A stretch of DNA of 64,000 bases from Acinetobacter dispersus (GTDB lineage: Bacteria > Pseudomonadota > Gammaproteobacteria > Pseudomonadales > Moraxellaceae), in assembly GCF_009884975.1 (NCBI RefSeq), contig NZ_CP041970.1, positions 3,472,001 through 3,536,000 on the forward strand. Direction: 5' to 3'. Positions 16,591-25,956 of this stretch are shown here, in pieces. Under the pieces are notes generated by a model that saw only the letters and a list, made by a program, of their open reading frames with translations, was not told the DNA's origin and searched no databases. The position numbers and the translations under genes are program-made. How positions within the stretch are numbered: the stretch's first letter is position 1; each line of letters starts with the position of its first letter.

Positions 16591-17382
16591 ATGTCGAATG
16601 AGCAACTGAGTTATTATTTTGATGGTTCAATGGCAGGCTTATTGAGCTGCGTATTTCGTGCCTTTCAGTTTAAAGAGTTTCAGGTTCAGCTCAGTTTATT
16701 GGATGGAGCACAACATGGCTTGTTTTCTGAAGTCATTGAGGTTCCGAGTCATGAGCAACATGCACAGCGGGTTTGGTCTGCTTTACAACAAAAGCTTTCT
16801 CCAGCTGCATTAAAGCAGATTTATTTTGCGTCTTTGTCGGAGTCATTGGAGGCCTATCAGCATCTGTTTAATTACTGTATTTATGTCTTTCAACAGCAGT
16901 ATTCTATAGAAAAAGATTATTTACATCCGAGTGTGTTGGCCATTTCTCAATGGACCAAAAAAGTAGGACGTGAAAAGCATCGGATGGAGGCTTTTGTACG
17001 GTTTAAGAAAACCACAGATGGGCTGTTTTTGAGTTTAGTTCGTCCTGATTTTAATGTATTACCTTTGATCCAACCGCATTTTAGGCGCCGTTATCAGGAT
17101 CAACGTTGGTTGATTTATGATGAGCAACGTAAATATGGGCTCTATTATGATCTGCTCGATGTCCATGAAGTCTATATGGATGCAAATGAAATCGATCGCA
17201 ATATTCAAAATGGCGGCAGCCAAAGCTTCCAGTTGCAGCTTGATGCGCAGGAAGTTTTATACGATCAGCTTTGGAAAGATTATTTTAATAGTATCAATAT
17301 TAAAGCACGTCAAAATATCAAATTACATGTGCAATATCTACCGAAACGTTATTGGCGTTATCTGAATGAAAAACTCATTTGA
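16591..17382 (+). CDS. TIGR03915-family putative DNA repair protein (partner of the radical SAM protein)
   Basis: The 263-residue protein starts with YYFDGSMAGLLSCVFRAF. It contains WTKKVGREKHRMEAFVRFK and HFRRRYQDQRWLIYDEQRKYGLYYD. These are the signature segments of the family that accompanies the radical-SAM DNA-modification protein and carries a domain (DUF4130) distantly resembling uracil-DNA glycosylases. The start lies two bases after the upstream stop, so the two are translated together. Together they probably act on damaged or modified DNA. Substrate unknown. Confidence 0.88.
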   Translation: MSNEQLSYYFDGSMAGLLSCVFRAFQFKEFQVQLSLLDGAQHGLFSEVIEVPSHEQHAQRVWSALQQKLSPAALKQIYFASLSESLEAYQHLFNYCIYVFQQQYSIEKDYLHPSVLAISQWTKKVGREKHRMEAFVRFKKTTDGLFLSLVRPDFNVLPLIQPHFRRRYQDQRWLIYDEQRKYGLYYDLLDVHEVYMDANEIDRNIQNGGSQSFQLQLDAQEVLYDQLWKDYFNSINIKARQNIKLHVQYLPKRYWRYLNEKLI

Positions 17383-17514
17383 GGTGATGTCTGTTGTTTG
17401 AAAAATGAATGTCATGGTGACCAATATTCATAGAAGATGGGAGAATAAAAATCAGTATGAGCATGATTTTTTGATTATGATTAAAAAATATGAGAAGAAC
17501 AAAAGAGCAGATCT

Positions 17515-17931
17515 ATGACTAAATTAATGTTCACCGTTGTATTGCTTGCAATGACGTGTTTGAGTGCCCATGCTTTTGCTAAAGCACAGGATAAAGCCAC
17601 TGATCCCTATAACACCTGTGTGGATGAAACCATTCAAGAATTAAAGTTGGGTAACATCAATAATGCAGTGGTGGAAATCTGTAGTACAAGGGCTAAAACA
17701 CTCTATACCAAACAGATCGTACAATTGCTGGATCAAATTAAAATTCAGAGCAAGCAATATAAGCAGCCTGAACGATATAACGACATTATGAAATCGCAGC
17801 AACTCTGGAAAAATTTTGTGGATCAAGAGTGTCGTAATGCAGGGGCCTATATCGGTTCCCCAATGTATGAATTCTGCCCGATGCAAAAATATGCAGAGCG
17901 ATTGGAGCAGCTAAAAGAATATTTAAATTGA
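17515..17931 (+). CDS. Exported LprI/DUF1311-like protein
   Basis: The 138-residue product has a signal peptide cut near AFA (about residue 22). The mature part has four cysteines. Its C-terminal region, QQLWKNFVDQECRN...CPMQKYAERLEQLKEYL, matches the pattern of the LprI N-terminal domain (DUF1311): a Trp followed by Cys and later Cys...R..L. Some members of that family inhibit host lysozyme. The likeness rests on the spacing of a few residues, so the lysozyme-inhibitor role is only a possibility. Confidence 0.65.
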   Translation: MTKLMFTVVLLAMTCLSAHAFAKAQDKATDPYNTCVDETIQELKLGNINNAVVEICSTRAKTLYTKQIVQLLDQIKIQSKQYKQPERYNDIMKSQQLWKNFVDQECRNAGAYIGSPMYEFCPMQKYAERLEQLKEYLN

Positions 17932-18051
17932 TGGGATTTAATTTGAATAACATCCATCATGATTTAAAACTGTAATTTAAATACACCTTAAGCCTGAGTA
18001 GGCGTATACTTCTGCATCGAGTAGAACCACGCAAATCCAGCAAGGTGCATT

Positions 18052-19152
18052 GTGAACTTGACCCAATCAGACTGGCTAAATTTTCTAAAACCGAATTATA
18101 AAGTCCTGCCTTTAAAAGAGAGGATGCTCTCTGGTCTCGGGGCTTTATGTGGTTTGGCGATTTCCTCCTTGATTAGCTGGTATGTCTTAGGTGGCATGAA
18201 TGCGTGGTATATCGCCCCGATGGGCGCATCTTCTGTGCTGCTATTTGCAGTCCCCAACAGTCCGTTGGCGCAGCCTTGGAATGTCATTGTGGGTAATACG
18301 CTGGCAGGATTCATTGGTGTCGCCTGTACGCAATATTTGCCTGATCTGACCAGTGCATTTAGCGTTGCTGTGGGATTGGCAATTTTTGTGATGATGACCA
18401 CAGACTCCTTGCATCCACCGAGTGGAGCAGTTGCGATTACGGCTGTTTTAGGAGGCGAAGCTGTACACCGTTTAGGTTTTCATTTCATCTTGTATCCAGT
18501 CCTGCTTAATTCGATTTTATTGCTTGTATTTGCAGTGTTTTTTAATCGTTTGATTGGCCGTCATTATCCGATCACGGCACATGTAAATGAGCGATCTAAA
18601 GACCCGACACCCACTCAGAAAGTCTCGATTCAACCGAAAGATATTGAATATGCTTTAGAGCATCACACTGAGCTATTGGATATTAGTCAGTACGATTTAG
18701 AGAAAATCATTTTAGAAGCACAATCGCATGCCAACGAGCGCTTGATTAATTCATTCGTCTGCCAAGATATTATGAGCCGTGATGTGATTAAACTGCATGA
18801 GCATGATGACATTCATCAAGCTTTAGATAAGTTTAAAGCGGTGAATTTAATGAGTTTGCCAGTCGTCAATGCGGAAGAGCATTTGGTTGGGACATTGGCC
18901 TTATACGAAGTGGTAGAGTGGTTTAAAGGTGCAGCAGATCCACGTAATTCGTGGCAGCATTATGTCAGACAGATTATGAGCCATAAAGTTGTGACAGTGA
19001 GCCCGTTACAACCTATTCAGGATTTGGTGCCGTATTTTGTCGAGAAATCATTTAACTATATTCCTGTAGTTGAGGAACATCGTTTAATCGGGATTATCAG
19101 TCGTGCCGATATGATTGCAGCCTTGCAACAACAGCTTAATCGACAGCTCTGA
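18052..19152 (+). CDS. HPP-family membrane protein with C-terminal CBS domain pair
   Basis: The GTG start has AAGG seven bases upstream. Residues 20-180 contain five or so membrane segments with the family signature LHPPSGAVA (about residue 122). This is the integral HPP domain, implicated in nitrite transport in some organisms. Residues 235-365 hold two CBS motifs (MSRDVIKLHEHDDIHQALDKF and MSHKVVTVSPLQPIQDLVPYF), which typically bind adenine nucleotides and gate the membrane part. The 366-residue length fits HPP-CBS fusions. Substrate not determined from sequence. Confidence 0.88.
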   Translation: MNLTQSDWLNFLKPNYKVLPLKERMLSGLGALCGLAISSLISWYVLGGMNAWYIAPMGASSVLLFAVPNSPLAQPWNVIVGNTLAGFIGVACTQYLPDLTSAFSVAVGLAIFVMMTTDSLHPPSGAVAITAVLGGEAVHRLGFHFILYPVLLNSILLLVFAVFFNRLIGRHYPITAHVNERSKDPTPTQKVSIQPKDIEYALEHHTELLDISQYDLEKIILEAQSHANERLINSFVCQDIMSRDVIKLHEHDDIHQALDKFKAVNLMSLPVVNAEEHLVGTLALYEVVEWFKGAADPRNSWQHYVRQIMSHKVVTVSPLQPIQDLVPYFVEKSFNYIPVVEEHRLIGIISRADMIAALQQQLNRQL

Positions 19153-19160
19153 ATTTAGAT

Positions 19161-19203
19161 AAAAAAAAGCTACGGTTGGATTAGGGGTAATTTCAACCGT
19201 AGC
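19161..19203 (-). terminator. Intrinsic terminator for the PspC gene
   Basis: A perfect 10-bp stem, GCTACGGTTG / CAACCGTAGC, is preceded on the plus strand by A8, which is a T8 tract in the minus direction. It therefore terminates the gene ending at 19225. Confidence 0.85.
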
Positions 19204-19224
19204 GACCAAAAAGGTAACAGTGAA

Positions 19225-19494
19225 TTAACGTTTTATGCTTTGGTCTTCATAAATCGTTTTGACAGGTTGGTTATAACCTTGCACATGATCAACACGTGCC
19301 TGCTGCTGTTTAGGAATCACTAACCACAAAATCAGATAGACCAAAATACCCGGGAAGGCAGCACTCATGATCGAGATCACGAAAAAGATCAGACGTAATA
19401 AATTTGCGTTCCAACCAAATCGTTCCGCAATACCGCCCATTACACCAGCGATCATGCTTTGTTGGTTTGAGCGATATAAACCAGAGTTGGCCAT
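19225..19494 (-). CDS. PspC domain-containing membrane protein
   Basis: The 89-residue protein consists of one PspC domain. It has an N-terminal MIAGVMGGIAERFGWNANLLRLIF segment running into a hydrophobic hairpin (FVISIMSAAFPGILVYLILWLVIP), then a charged tail. PspC proteins sense membrane stress in the phage-shock response, but this short form stands alone with no pspA, pspB or pspF nearby. Its role here is therefore only inferred to be inner-membrane stress. Confidence 0.88.
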   Translation of the reverse strand: MANSGLYRSNQQSMIAGVMGGIAERFGWNANLLRLIFFVISIMSAAFPGILVYLILWLVIPKQQQARVDHVQGYNQPVKTIYEDQSIKR

Positions 19495-19832
19495 CGAGTT
19501 TATCTCCTTAAATTAATGAAACAGCAGTAAAAAATAAATCGTTTCAGTTTGAGCTGCTGATAATTATGAAATAGGGTCAAACTGCTTTTTTTAAAGTTTA
19601 AACAGATGGGAGATTAGTTAAGTTGTGTAAATCCTTGATGGAAAAACCAACATGATCGCCTAAAATGCACCGAATTAAAGCATACTGCTTTGTCAATTTG
19701 CTATTTCAATCCGGTCGCATTGGATATTACCCATTTGGGGAATAGACGGACATTGAAATGATCCCTATATTTTTCCAAGTTTGGGATCGGTCAGTGCAAA
19801 CCACGCGATAACGATATTGATGTTAGAGATTT
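19495..19832. other. 338-bp intergenic region
   Basis: It separates the divergent PspC and lipoprotein genes and should hold both promoters. A GATCCC / GGGATC inverted repeat with a 17-base spacer (19760-19788) lies about 45 bases before the lipoprotein start. Nothing else convincing was seen. Confidence 0.4.
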
Positions 19833-20513
19833 ATGAATATGCAGTTCAGGTTATTCTTACAGCATTTTAGTGTAGGAGTTCTATTGAGTTTGGGTTTAAG
19901 TGCTTGTGATAGCCATCATCCAGAGCCAGTAAAGCAACAACCCCAAACGCAACCGAGTCGTGAAACGAGTGAAGTGCTTGCAGATGAACAAGAAGAACAG
20001 CTTGCATCTGATACACAAGGCGTGTCATTGACTCAAGTAGCAGGGCAAGCGACATTGCCGCATCCTGCAACACATAAACTAGAATTAAGCCAGCCTTCTG
20101 AAGCCGATATGATCTATGTCGGACGTTATCATGCGCGTATTCCATGTACCGATGCCTTTGCAGGTTGTGTGAATAATGAAAAAGAAGCGGAATATATTCT
20201 CAACTTATTGGGTGATGGTTCGGTGTATTGGACCAATACCAGCTTCAGTCGTTTAGGTTCAGATCCATCACGGAACACAGCCAAGATTGAGCAAACCTGT
20301 AAGCAAGTACAATGGCGTGCGCATAAAGAGCTCAACGAAATCATGATTCGTTGCGATGCTGCGGATGTGAATCTGTATTATAAAATTAATAAAAATAAAG
20401 ATTTAGTAATGAATCTAGATAAAATCTGGAATGGCGACAACGGTCATAACCGTAAGTTTTTTAAAGAGTATCCATTTCCTGAGCAAGCTTATGTGTTTAA
20501 GAAGGTTGAATAA
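19833..20513 (+). CDS. Lipoprotein with a possible NlpE-like domain
   Basis: The 226-residue product has a long signal peptide ending in the lipobox LSAC (about residues 22-25). A Gln/Glu/Pro-rich linker (28-85) follows. The C-terminal domain begins YVGRYHARIPCTDAFAGC and continues with YILNLLGDGSVYW. That resembles the G-x-y-x-x-x-I/L-P-C-x-x-C start of NlpE copper-homeostasis lipoproteins, though the Cys spacing is wider (C-x6-C). The residue after the lipid Cys is Asp, which would favour inner-membrane retention in enterobacteria. The NlpE link is tentative. Confidence 0.65.
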   Translation: MNMQFRLFLQHFSVGVLLSLGLSACDSHHPEPVKQQPQTQPSRETSEVLADEQEEQLASDTQGVSLTQVAGQATLPHPATHKLELSQPSEADMIYVGRYHARIPCTDAFAGCVNNEKEAEYILNLLGDGSVYWTNTSFSRLGSDPSRNTAKIEQTCKQVQWRAHKELNEIMIRCDAADVNLYYKINKNKDLVMNLDKIWNGDNGHNRKFFKEYPFPEQAYVFKKVE

Positions 20514-20527
20514 AATTACCTCGCAAT

Positions 20528-20556
20528 AAAAAAGAGCGCTTCAAGCGCTCTTTTTT
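20528..20556. terminator. Bidirectional intrinsic terminator
   Basis: AGAGCGC TTCAA GCGCTCT sits between an A6 and a T6 tract, separating the convergent lipoprotein and acyl-CoA dehydrogenase genes. Confidence 0.9.
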
Positions 20557-20569
20557 ATTGCAGTTTCGA

Positions 20570-22393
20570 TTAGTAATCGAAGCTGAAGTGTTCTGGTGCA
20601 AGTGAAGTCAAGGTGCGAGATGTTGACACCATTGATTCTGCATGACCTTGCGCACGTGGCAATAAACGGTCAAAGTAGAAGTCTGCAACTTTGATTTTTG
20701 CTTTATAGAATTCAGGTGTTTCGATTCCGTCACCTGCTTCTAATTTCTCAGATGCAATCACTGCTTGTTGTGCCCAGAAGTAAGCCATCATCACATAACC
20801 AGAGAACATCAAGAAATCAACCGAAGCTGAAGAAACGATGTCACGGTCTTTACGTGCAGCAAGCATGATACGAACAGTTAAAGTGTTCCATTGTGCGCAA
20901 AGCTTAGTCAAGTCCCACGCAAAACGACGTAAGTACTTGTTACGTGCATGTGCAGCACAGAACTTCAAGATTTCAGCAGTATAGTCACGAACAACTTTAC
21001 CTTTTGAGCTTAAAAGTACTTTACGACCAATTAAGTCCAGTGCTTGAATACCTGTCGTACCTTCGTACAAGGTTGAGATGCGTGCATCACGTGCGATTTG
21101 CTCCATACCCCATTCACGGATATAGCCATGACCGCCGTAAACTTGCATACCGTGGTTTGCAGCTTCTAAGCCAAGTTCAGTCAAGAAACCTTTAAGAATA
21201 GGTGTATAGAAGCCAAGTTTGTCATCATAAGCTTCATAAGCTGCTTGATCACCGCTGACCAATGCATCTGTCATTTTGTCTGCAAGTTTAGCAGCATGAT
21301 AGATCATTGAACGACCGCCTTCAGCAATTGCTTTTTGCGTTAACAACATACGACGAACGTCAGCATGGTGAATAATTGCATCACCTACACGCTCAGGTTC
21401 TTTTTTACCAGAAAGGGCACGCATAGACATACGGTCTTTCGCATAAGGTAAAGCACCTTGGAAAGAAAGTTCAGCATGTGCAATACCTTGAACTGCTGTA
21501 CCAATACGCGCAGTGTTCATGAAGGTAAACATTGCATGTAAACCTTTGTTGATTTCACCGATCAGATAACCTGTTGCATTGTCAAAGTTAAGAACTGCAG
21601 TTGCAGATGCTTTGATCCCCATCTTGTGTTCGATTGAACCACAAGAAACAGTATTACGTTCACCTACGCCACCATCCGCAGTTGCGATGAATTTAGGTAC
21701 GATGAATAAAGAAATACCACGAGTACCTGCTGGTGCATCTGGAAGACGCGCAAGTACGATATGGATAATGTTCTCGGTTAAATCATGCTCACCCGCAGAG
21801 ATGAAGATTTTAGTACCAGAGATTTTGTATGTGCCATCAGCAGCAGGTTCTGCTTTGGTTTTAACTTGACCTAAGTCTGTACCACATTGCGGTTCAGTTA
21901 AGCACATTGTGCCTGACCAAGTACCTTCAACCAGTTTAGGCATATAGGTATTTTTTTGCTCGTCTGTACCAAACTGCATGATTGTGTTCATACAGCCTGT
22001 ACTCAAACCTGGATACATGGTGAATGACCAGTTTGCCGTTCCCATCATTTCAGATTTGATTAGGTTTAAAGACATTGGTAAGCCTTGACCACCAAACTCT
22101 TCTGGATAAGAAAGACCTTGCCAACCACCCATTACGAATTGGTCATAAGCTTCTTTAAAGCCTTTTGGTGTTGTCACTTCACCGTTGTTAAAAGTACAAC
22201 CTTCTTCGTCACCTGATTGATTGAGCGGAGAAAGTACGTTTTCGCAATAATCTGCCGCACCTTCAAGAATCATATCAACTGTTTCAGCATCCGCATTTTG
22301 ACCACTTGTCAAAGTTTGGTAATGTGCTGGATAATCTAACATTTCGTTCATTAAGAAACGAATATCACGGAGCGGGGCTTTATAAGCTGGCAT
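20570..22393 (-). CDS. Acyl-CoA dehydrogenase (DmdC-like, long C-terminal domain)
   Basis: The 607-residue flavoprotein has the acyl-CoA dehydrogenase fold. The N-terminal helical region includes YPEEFGGQGLPMSL. The FAD/substrate segment MCLTEPQCGTDLGQVKTKA is in the middle domain. The C-terminal helical domain has YGGHGYIREWGMEQIARDARI and LYEGTTGIQALDLIGRK, whose Glu is the likely catalytic base. An extra C-terminal domain of about 130 residues places it with the 3-methylmercaptopropionyl-CoA dehydrogenase-like group. That group in Acinetobacter more likely serves general beta-oxidation. The exact chain-length preference is unknown. Confidence 0.88.
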   Translation of the reverse strand: MPAYKAPLRDIRFLMNEMLDYPAHYQTLTSGQNADAETVDMILEGAADYCENVLSPLNQSGDEEGCTFNNGEVTTPKGFKEAYDQFVMGGWQGLSYPEEFGGQGLPMSLNLIKSEMMGTANWSFTMYPGLSTGCMNTIMQFGTDEQKNTYMPKLVEGTWSGTMCLTEPQCGTDLGQVKTKAEPAADGTYKISGTKIFISAGEHDLTENIIHIVLARLPDAPAGTRGISLFIVPKFIATADGGVGERNTVSCGSIEHKMGIKASATAVLNFDNATGYLIGEINKGLHAMFTFMNTARIGTAVQGIAHAELSFQGALPYAKDRMSMRALSGKKEPERVGDAIIHHADVRRMLLTQKAIAEGGRSMIYHAAKLADKMTDALVSGDQAAYEAYDDKLGFYTPILKGFLTELGLEAANHGMQVYGGHGYIREWGMEQIARDARISTLYEGTTGIQALDLIGRKVLLSSKGKVVRDYTAEILKFCAAHARNKYLRRFAWDLTKLCAQWNTLTVRIMLAARKDRDIVSSASVDFLMFSGYVMMAYFWAQQAVIASEKLEAGDGIETPEFYKAKIKVADFYFDRLLPRAQGHAESMVSTSRTLTSLAPEHFSFDY

Positions 22394-22632
22394 AATCTTA
22401 ATCCTGTATTTGAATCATTTTGGATTATCTGTTTCGATACTTTGATTATTCACAATAGTGATAAAAATACATTGATAACCACTAGGGAAAAGAATGTCAG
22501 AAAAGCGAATTTCCTAAAAGGGAGATTTGTACAAAAATCACTTTTCTATTGGTCTCAAAACTGATGTTAAACGTGAAAAGTACTCAATTTTATACTTGAA
22601 AATATAATGATATAAAGGTGTTTGGTAAAGCT

Positions 22633-24960
22633 ATGCGTATAAAATATTTAACTTTATGCTTAATGGGTCTAAGTCTTTCTGCATGTTCACAGCATGTCAT
22701 TAAAACCAATTCAGCTTCGAACAATTTAGAACAGAAGGCAATCAATAGTCTCAATGCGATGTATGAATATCCGAGCTATGATTATCGTGGCAAATTTAAT
22801 ATTCATGTTGAACCGCAGCAAAATAATACAAATGCCAAAGTCGACAATGCACCTTTAGATGCGGCACTCAAGCAAAAAGTTGATCAATATTTACGAGATC
22901 AGAAGGTCAATTTAAACAGTAAGCAAAAACAAGCGTTATATGTTGCCTTGGCGCAAGAACAAAAAAGCTATGGTCGATCTAAAGTCGATAAATTTACCCA
23001 AATCATGGCCAATGTCCTCAATGACATGCAGTTTGAATATGATGGTTCTGTGCATTATCGTCAGAAAGTGGGTTCATTTAACCTGACTGCACGCTATGAA
23101 AAGCCGACTTTATTGGTTCAAGCTAAAGTGCCAATGGTGCTTGATCTAAATAATTATAAGTTTTATATCAACTACTTTGCTTTGATGCCGTATTTGGTGA
23201 ATAAAGAAAATCAAAACAATCTCGCATATCTAGATTTTTCAAAATATCAGGATGTATTCAAGCAAGTGGATTACAAAAAATTTGCTGAATATGTCAAGGC
23301 ATCGAGTGCGATTTATTACCGTCTTGCAGATCAAAACAATATTCAGGCTTTGTCTGTTTCTTCGGCAGATCAAGCTGCGGGTGTGGTTGAAAAAATCCGT
23401 TTAAAAACTTCAATTGAAGAGCTGATTTTGCAAGCCAATTTATATAGCAAGGTTAATGAAAAATATTTCACCCAAAGTGTTCTCAATATTAAAGAAGAGA
23501 ATCTTGAGAAACTGATTGCCAATGAAATGGAGGCTGCGAGTGAAAGTAAGTCAAAATCAAATGCTTCATTATTAGATAAAAAAGATTCGGCTGATGATGC
23601 CAGTGTGGTCAGCCAAGAACTGTATCGGTTGGTGAATAAACATTTTGGTGTTGAAGATGCTGACGAAGACTATGCTGGTGAGAGCGCAGATGCAGCAGAT
23701 GATGTAACACAAGCAGCGCAGAGAGCCTATGCCGAGGCTGCTGCAGATAGTACGGTTGATACCACAGTCGCTGAAGAAGATGAACAGGTGGGTTTAACCG
23801 AAGAACAATGTACAGCTCTACAAAACACGCCTAAAACTACTTATGGCGATGTCCAGTACTGTCAAAGTGTTTATGGCATTGATGTATTTGGTAGCAAGCC
23901 CGCAGAAGTAGGTTTCCTGTCTTATTTTGAAAAGCTACAAACAGTAGAAAAAGAATTTGTTGGCTATGATCAGAATCAGTTTATTGATGATCAGGCCTTT
24001 AAAGCGCTTTGGATCAAACACAAAGCAGATATTGATAAGGCTTTACCGCCAGTCGATAAGCGTAATCCATTTACGATGGATGTTGGTCTGGATGCACAAG
24101 GGCGTGCGATCAAACTGGATTATGATTTGAATTATGGCTTATCTGAATTGAAGTCTCGATTTAGTGTTAAAGCGGATATGTTGATTTCGAATTATGGCAA
24201 AGCCACACCAATCGATCAGGCGCAGTTGAAACGTGCTAAAACATGGGCAGAAGCAAGCAAAGGCTCAATGCTTGAACAGACGGTGAGCAGTTTTTCTGAG
24301 AAACTGGGCCAAGCAGGTATTCAAGAACACTCTGCAGAGCCTTATAGCTTGTCTTTAGATGATCAACTTAAAGTGATTGCAGAGCAACGTTTCGATGCAA
24401 CACATAGTTATGAGCAAACCTATAAAGCGGTATTTATTGCCAAACTAACGGAAAGCACACCACAGGTTGTACAGCGTTACTCGAGTCAAGAGTTGCAAGA
24501 AATTGCCAGTGTGTATGCGTATTGGTATGCCGATGAGGAAGTTTATAATCCTGAAGGTAAAGCACTGCAAACAATTGAAGCTTTACAAAAGAAACATCAT
24601 CTTGAAAATGAAGATCAATTTGATGACAAACTGGGGCAAGCGGTGAATCGTCTTGTGCTTGATGCCATGCGTGGTGATAAAGATCGTCAAGCTTGGAAAA
24701 AGCTACAAGCACAATATAGACAACCACAGCAATTATTTGCCAAGCAATATCAAATCCAGTTTGAACAAGAGAATGGCGTTTCAAGTGAAGAAAAAGTTTT
24801 GCTTGCACAAACAGCAAATATTTTAGGGCAAGTGTATGTGGATGCCCGTAAAAATAAGCTGTCTGAAAAATCAATTCAGTCTTTAAAAATTGAACATAAC
24901 GAATTTATTGATTATGAAATTTTCAAAGAGGTTTATCAGAAGATGCTGACGGTTAAATAA
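22633..24960 (+). CDS. Large lipoprotein of unknown function
   Basis: I start the gene at ATG 22633 because it gives a compact lipoprotein signal with the lipobox LSAC (Cys at residue 18). A GTG at 22618 would add five residues. The protein is about 775 residues. A segment near residues 60-260 is predicted to be globular. A very acidic Ala/Asp/Glu linker (about 335-390, DEDYAGESADAADD) follows, then a C-terminal half with mixed helices. The sequence has only two further cysteines, in the middle (EEQCTAL, VQYCQSV). No domain was recognised. Its size and surface location suggest an envelope role. Confidence 0.7.
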   Translation: MRIKYLTLCLMGLSLSACSQHVIKTNSASNNLEQKAINSLNAMYEYPSYDYRGKFNIHVEPQQNNTNAKVDNAPLDAALKQKVDQYLRDQKVNLNSKQKQALYVALAQEQKSYGRSKVDKFTQIMANVLNDMQFEYDGSVHYRQKVGSFNLTARYEKPTLLVQAKVPMVLDLNNYKFYINYFALMPYLVNKENQNNLAYLDFSKYQDVFKQVDYKKFAEYVKASSAIYYRLADQNNIQALSVSSADQAAGVVEKIRLKTSIEELILQANLYSKVNEKYFTQSVLNIKEENLEKLIANEMEAASESKSKSNASLLDKKDSADDASVVSQELYRLVNKHFGVEDADEDYAGESADAADDVTQAAQRAYAEAAADSTVDTTVAEEDEQVGLTEEQCTALQNTPKTTYGDVQYCQSVYGIDVFGSKPAEVGFLSYFEKLQTVEKEFVGYDQNQFIDDQAFKALWIKHKADIDKALPPVDKRNPFTMDVGLDAQGRAIKLDYDLNYGLSELKSRFSVKADMLISNYGKATPIDQAQLKRAKTWAEASKGSMLEQTVSSFSEKLGQAGIQEHSAEPYSLSLDDQLKVIAEQRFDATHSYEQTYKAVFIAKLTESTPQVVQRYSSQELQEIASVYAYWYADEEVYNPEGKALQTIEALQKKHHLENEDQFDDKLGQAVNRLVLDAMRGDKDRQAWKKLQAQYRQPQQLFAKQYQIQFEQENGVSSEEKVLLAQTANILGQVYVDARKNKLSEKSIQSLKIEHNEFIDYEIFKEVYQKMLTVK

Positions 24961-24976
24961 TTGATTTAAGCACCAT

Positions 24977-25007
24977 AAAAAAAACCTGCACTTTGCAGGT
25001 TTTTTTA
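24977..25007. terminator. Bidirectional intrinsic terminator
   Basis: AACCTGCA CTT TGCAGGTT is flanked by A and T tracts between the convergent genes ending at 24960 and 25017. Confidence 0.92.
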
Positions 25008-25016
25008 TTTTGATGA

Positions 25017-25805
25017 TTATAAAAAATCTTTCAGTTCTGGTTTTACCCTATTCCAAATCGAAAATGCTTCAATCGCTTGACCGACCAGCATGCCGAAACC
25101 GTCGGTAGATGGGATTTGGCGTTGTTTGGCCTGATCTAGAAAGCTAGATGGTTTGCCGTAAGCCATTTCATAAGCATGATGGAATACTAAGCTTTCAGGC
25201 AGTTGTAGGGCATCGCCTGTTAGGCTTGCAGAGGTTGCATTAATTACGAAATCAAACTCACCTACGAGTTGATCTAAGCCAGTTGCTTTAAGTTCTGCAT
25301 GTGGCACAGCATCTTTTAAATCGTCAACGAGTTGCTCAGCGCGGGCGAGGGTGCGGTTGGCGATCACAATCTGTTTTGCACCTGCCTGTACCAAAGGATA
25401 AATGACACCACGGGTTGCACCGCCAGCCCCTAAAATTAAAATACGACTCTCTTTAAGTTCCCAACCCAAAGCCTGAATTGCCGCAACCAAGCCTTGACCA
25501 TCGGTATTATCACCATATAGTTTGCCGTCCTGCATCCATAACGTATTGACTGCTTTGGCGATCTTGGCACGTTCAGTCAATTGGTCGCAAAGGGCAAAAG
25601 CTTGTTCTTTAAAGGGTACTGTGACATTCATGCCGATGCCGTTGTGCGCAAAGAAATCTTTTACAGCACTTTCGAAACCATCTAAGGGTGCAAGGATTTT
25701 TTTATAGTTAAGATCAACCCCTGTTTTTGCTGCAAATGCATGGTGAAGTTCAGGTGAGCGAGATTGTTCAATCGGATTTCCAATTACAGCAAATTGTTTG
25801 GTCAT
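25017..25805 (-). CDS. aroE: Shikimate dehydrogenase (NADP+)
   Basis: AroE reduces 3-dehydroshikimate to shikimate in aromatic amino-acid synthesis. The 262-residue protein has the substrate-binding start VIGNPIEQSRSPELHHAF. The catalytic lysine motif NVTVPFKE comes next, then NTDGQGLVAA with its aspartate. The NADP-binding loop is LILGAGGATRGVIYPL, followed by IANRTLARAEQL. Length and order are normal. It is transcribed toward the lipoprotein gene and shares the terminator between them. Confidence 0.96.
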   Translation of the reverse strand: MTKQFAVIGNPIEQSRSPELHHAFAAKTGVDLNYKKILAPLDGFESAVKDFFAHNGIGMNVTVPFKEQAFALCDQLTERAKIAKAVNTLWMQDGKLYGDNTDGQGLVAAIQALGWELKESRILILGAGGATRGVIYPLVQAGAKQIVIANRTLARAEQLVDDLKDAVPHAELKATGLDQLVGEFDFVINATSASLTGDALQLPESLVFHHAYEMAYGKPSSFLDQAKQRQIPSTDGFGMLVGQAIEAFSIWNRVKPELKDFL

Positions 25806-25956
25806 GAGTGATCAGTATGCTAGAGAGTGGTTAAAGTTTATAAAGTTGAAAGGGATGCTGCAATATTGATTTACATCTATAACATGACGACAACGTGATT
25901 TGATTTTTACAACATGCTTTGATAAGTGAAAACGATCAGATAATTTTAATTGGATT

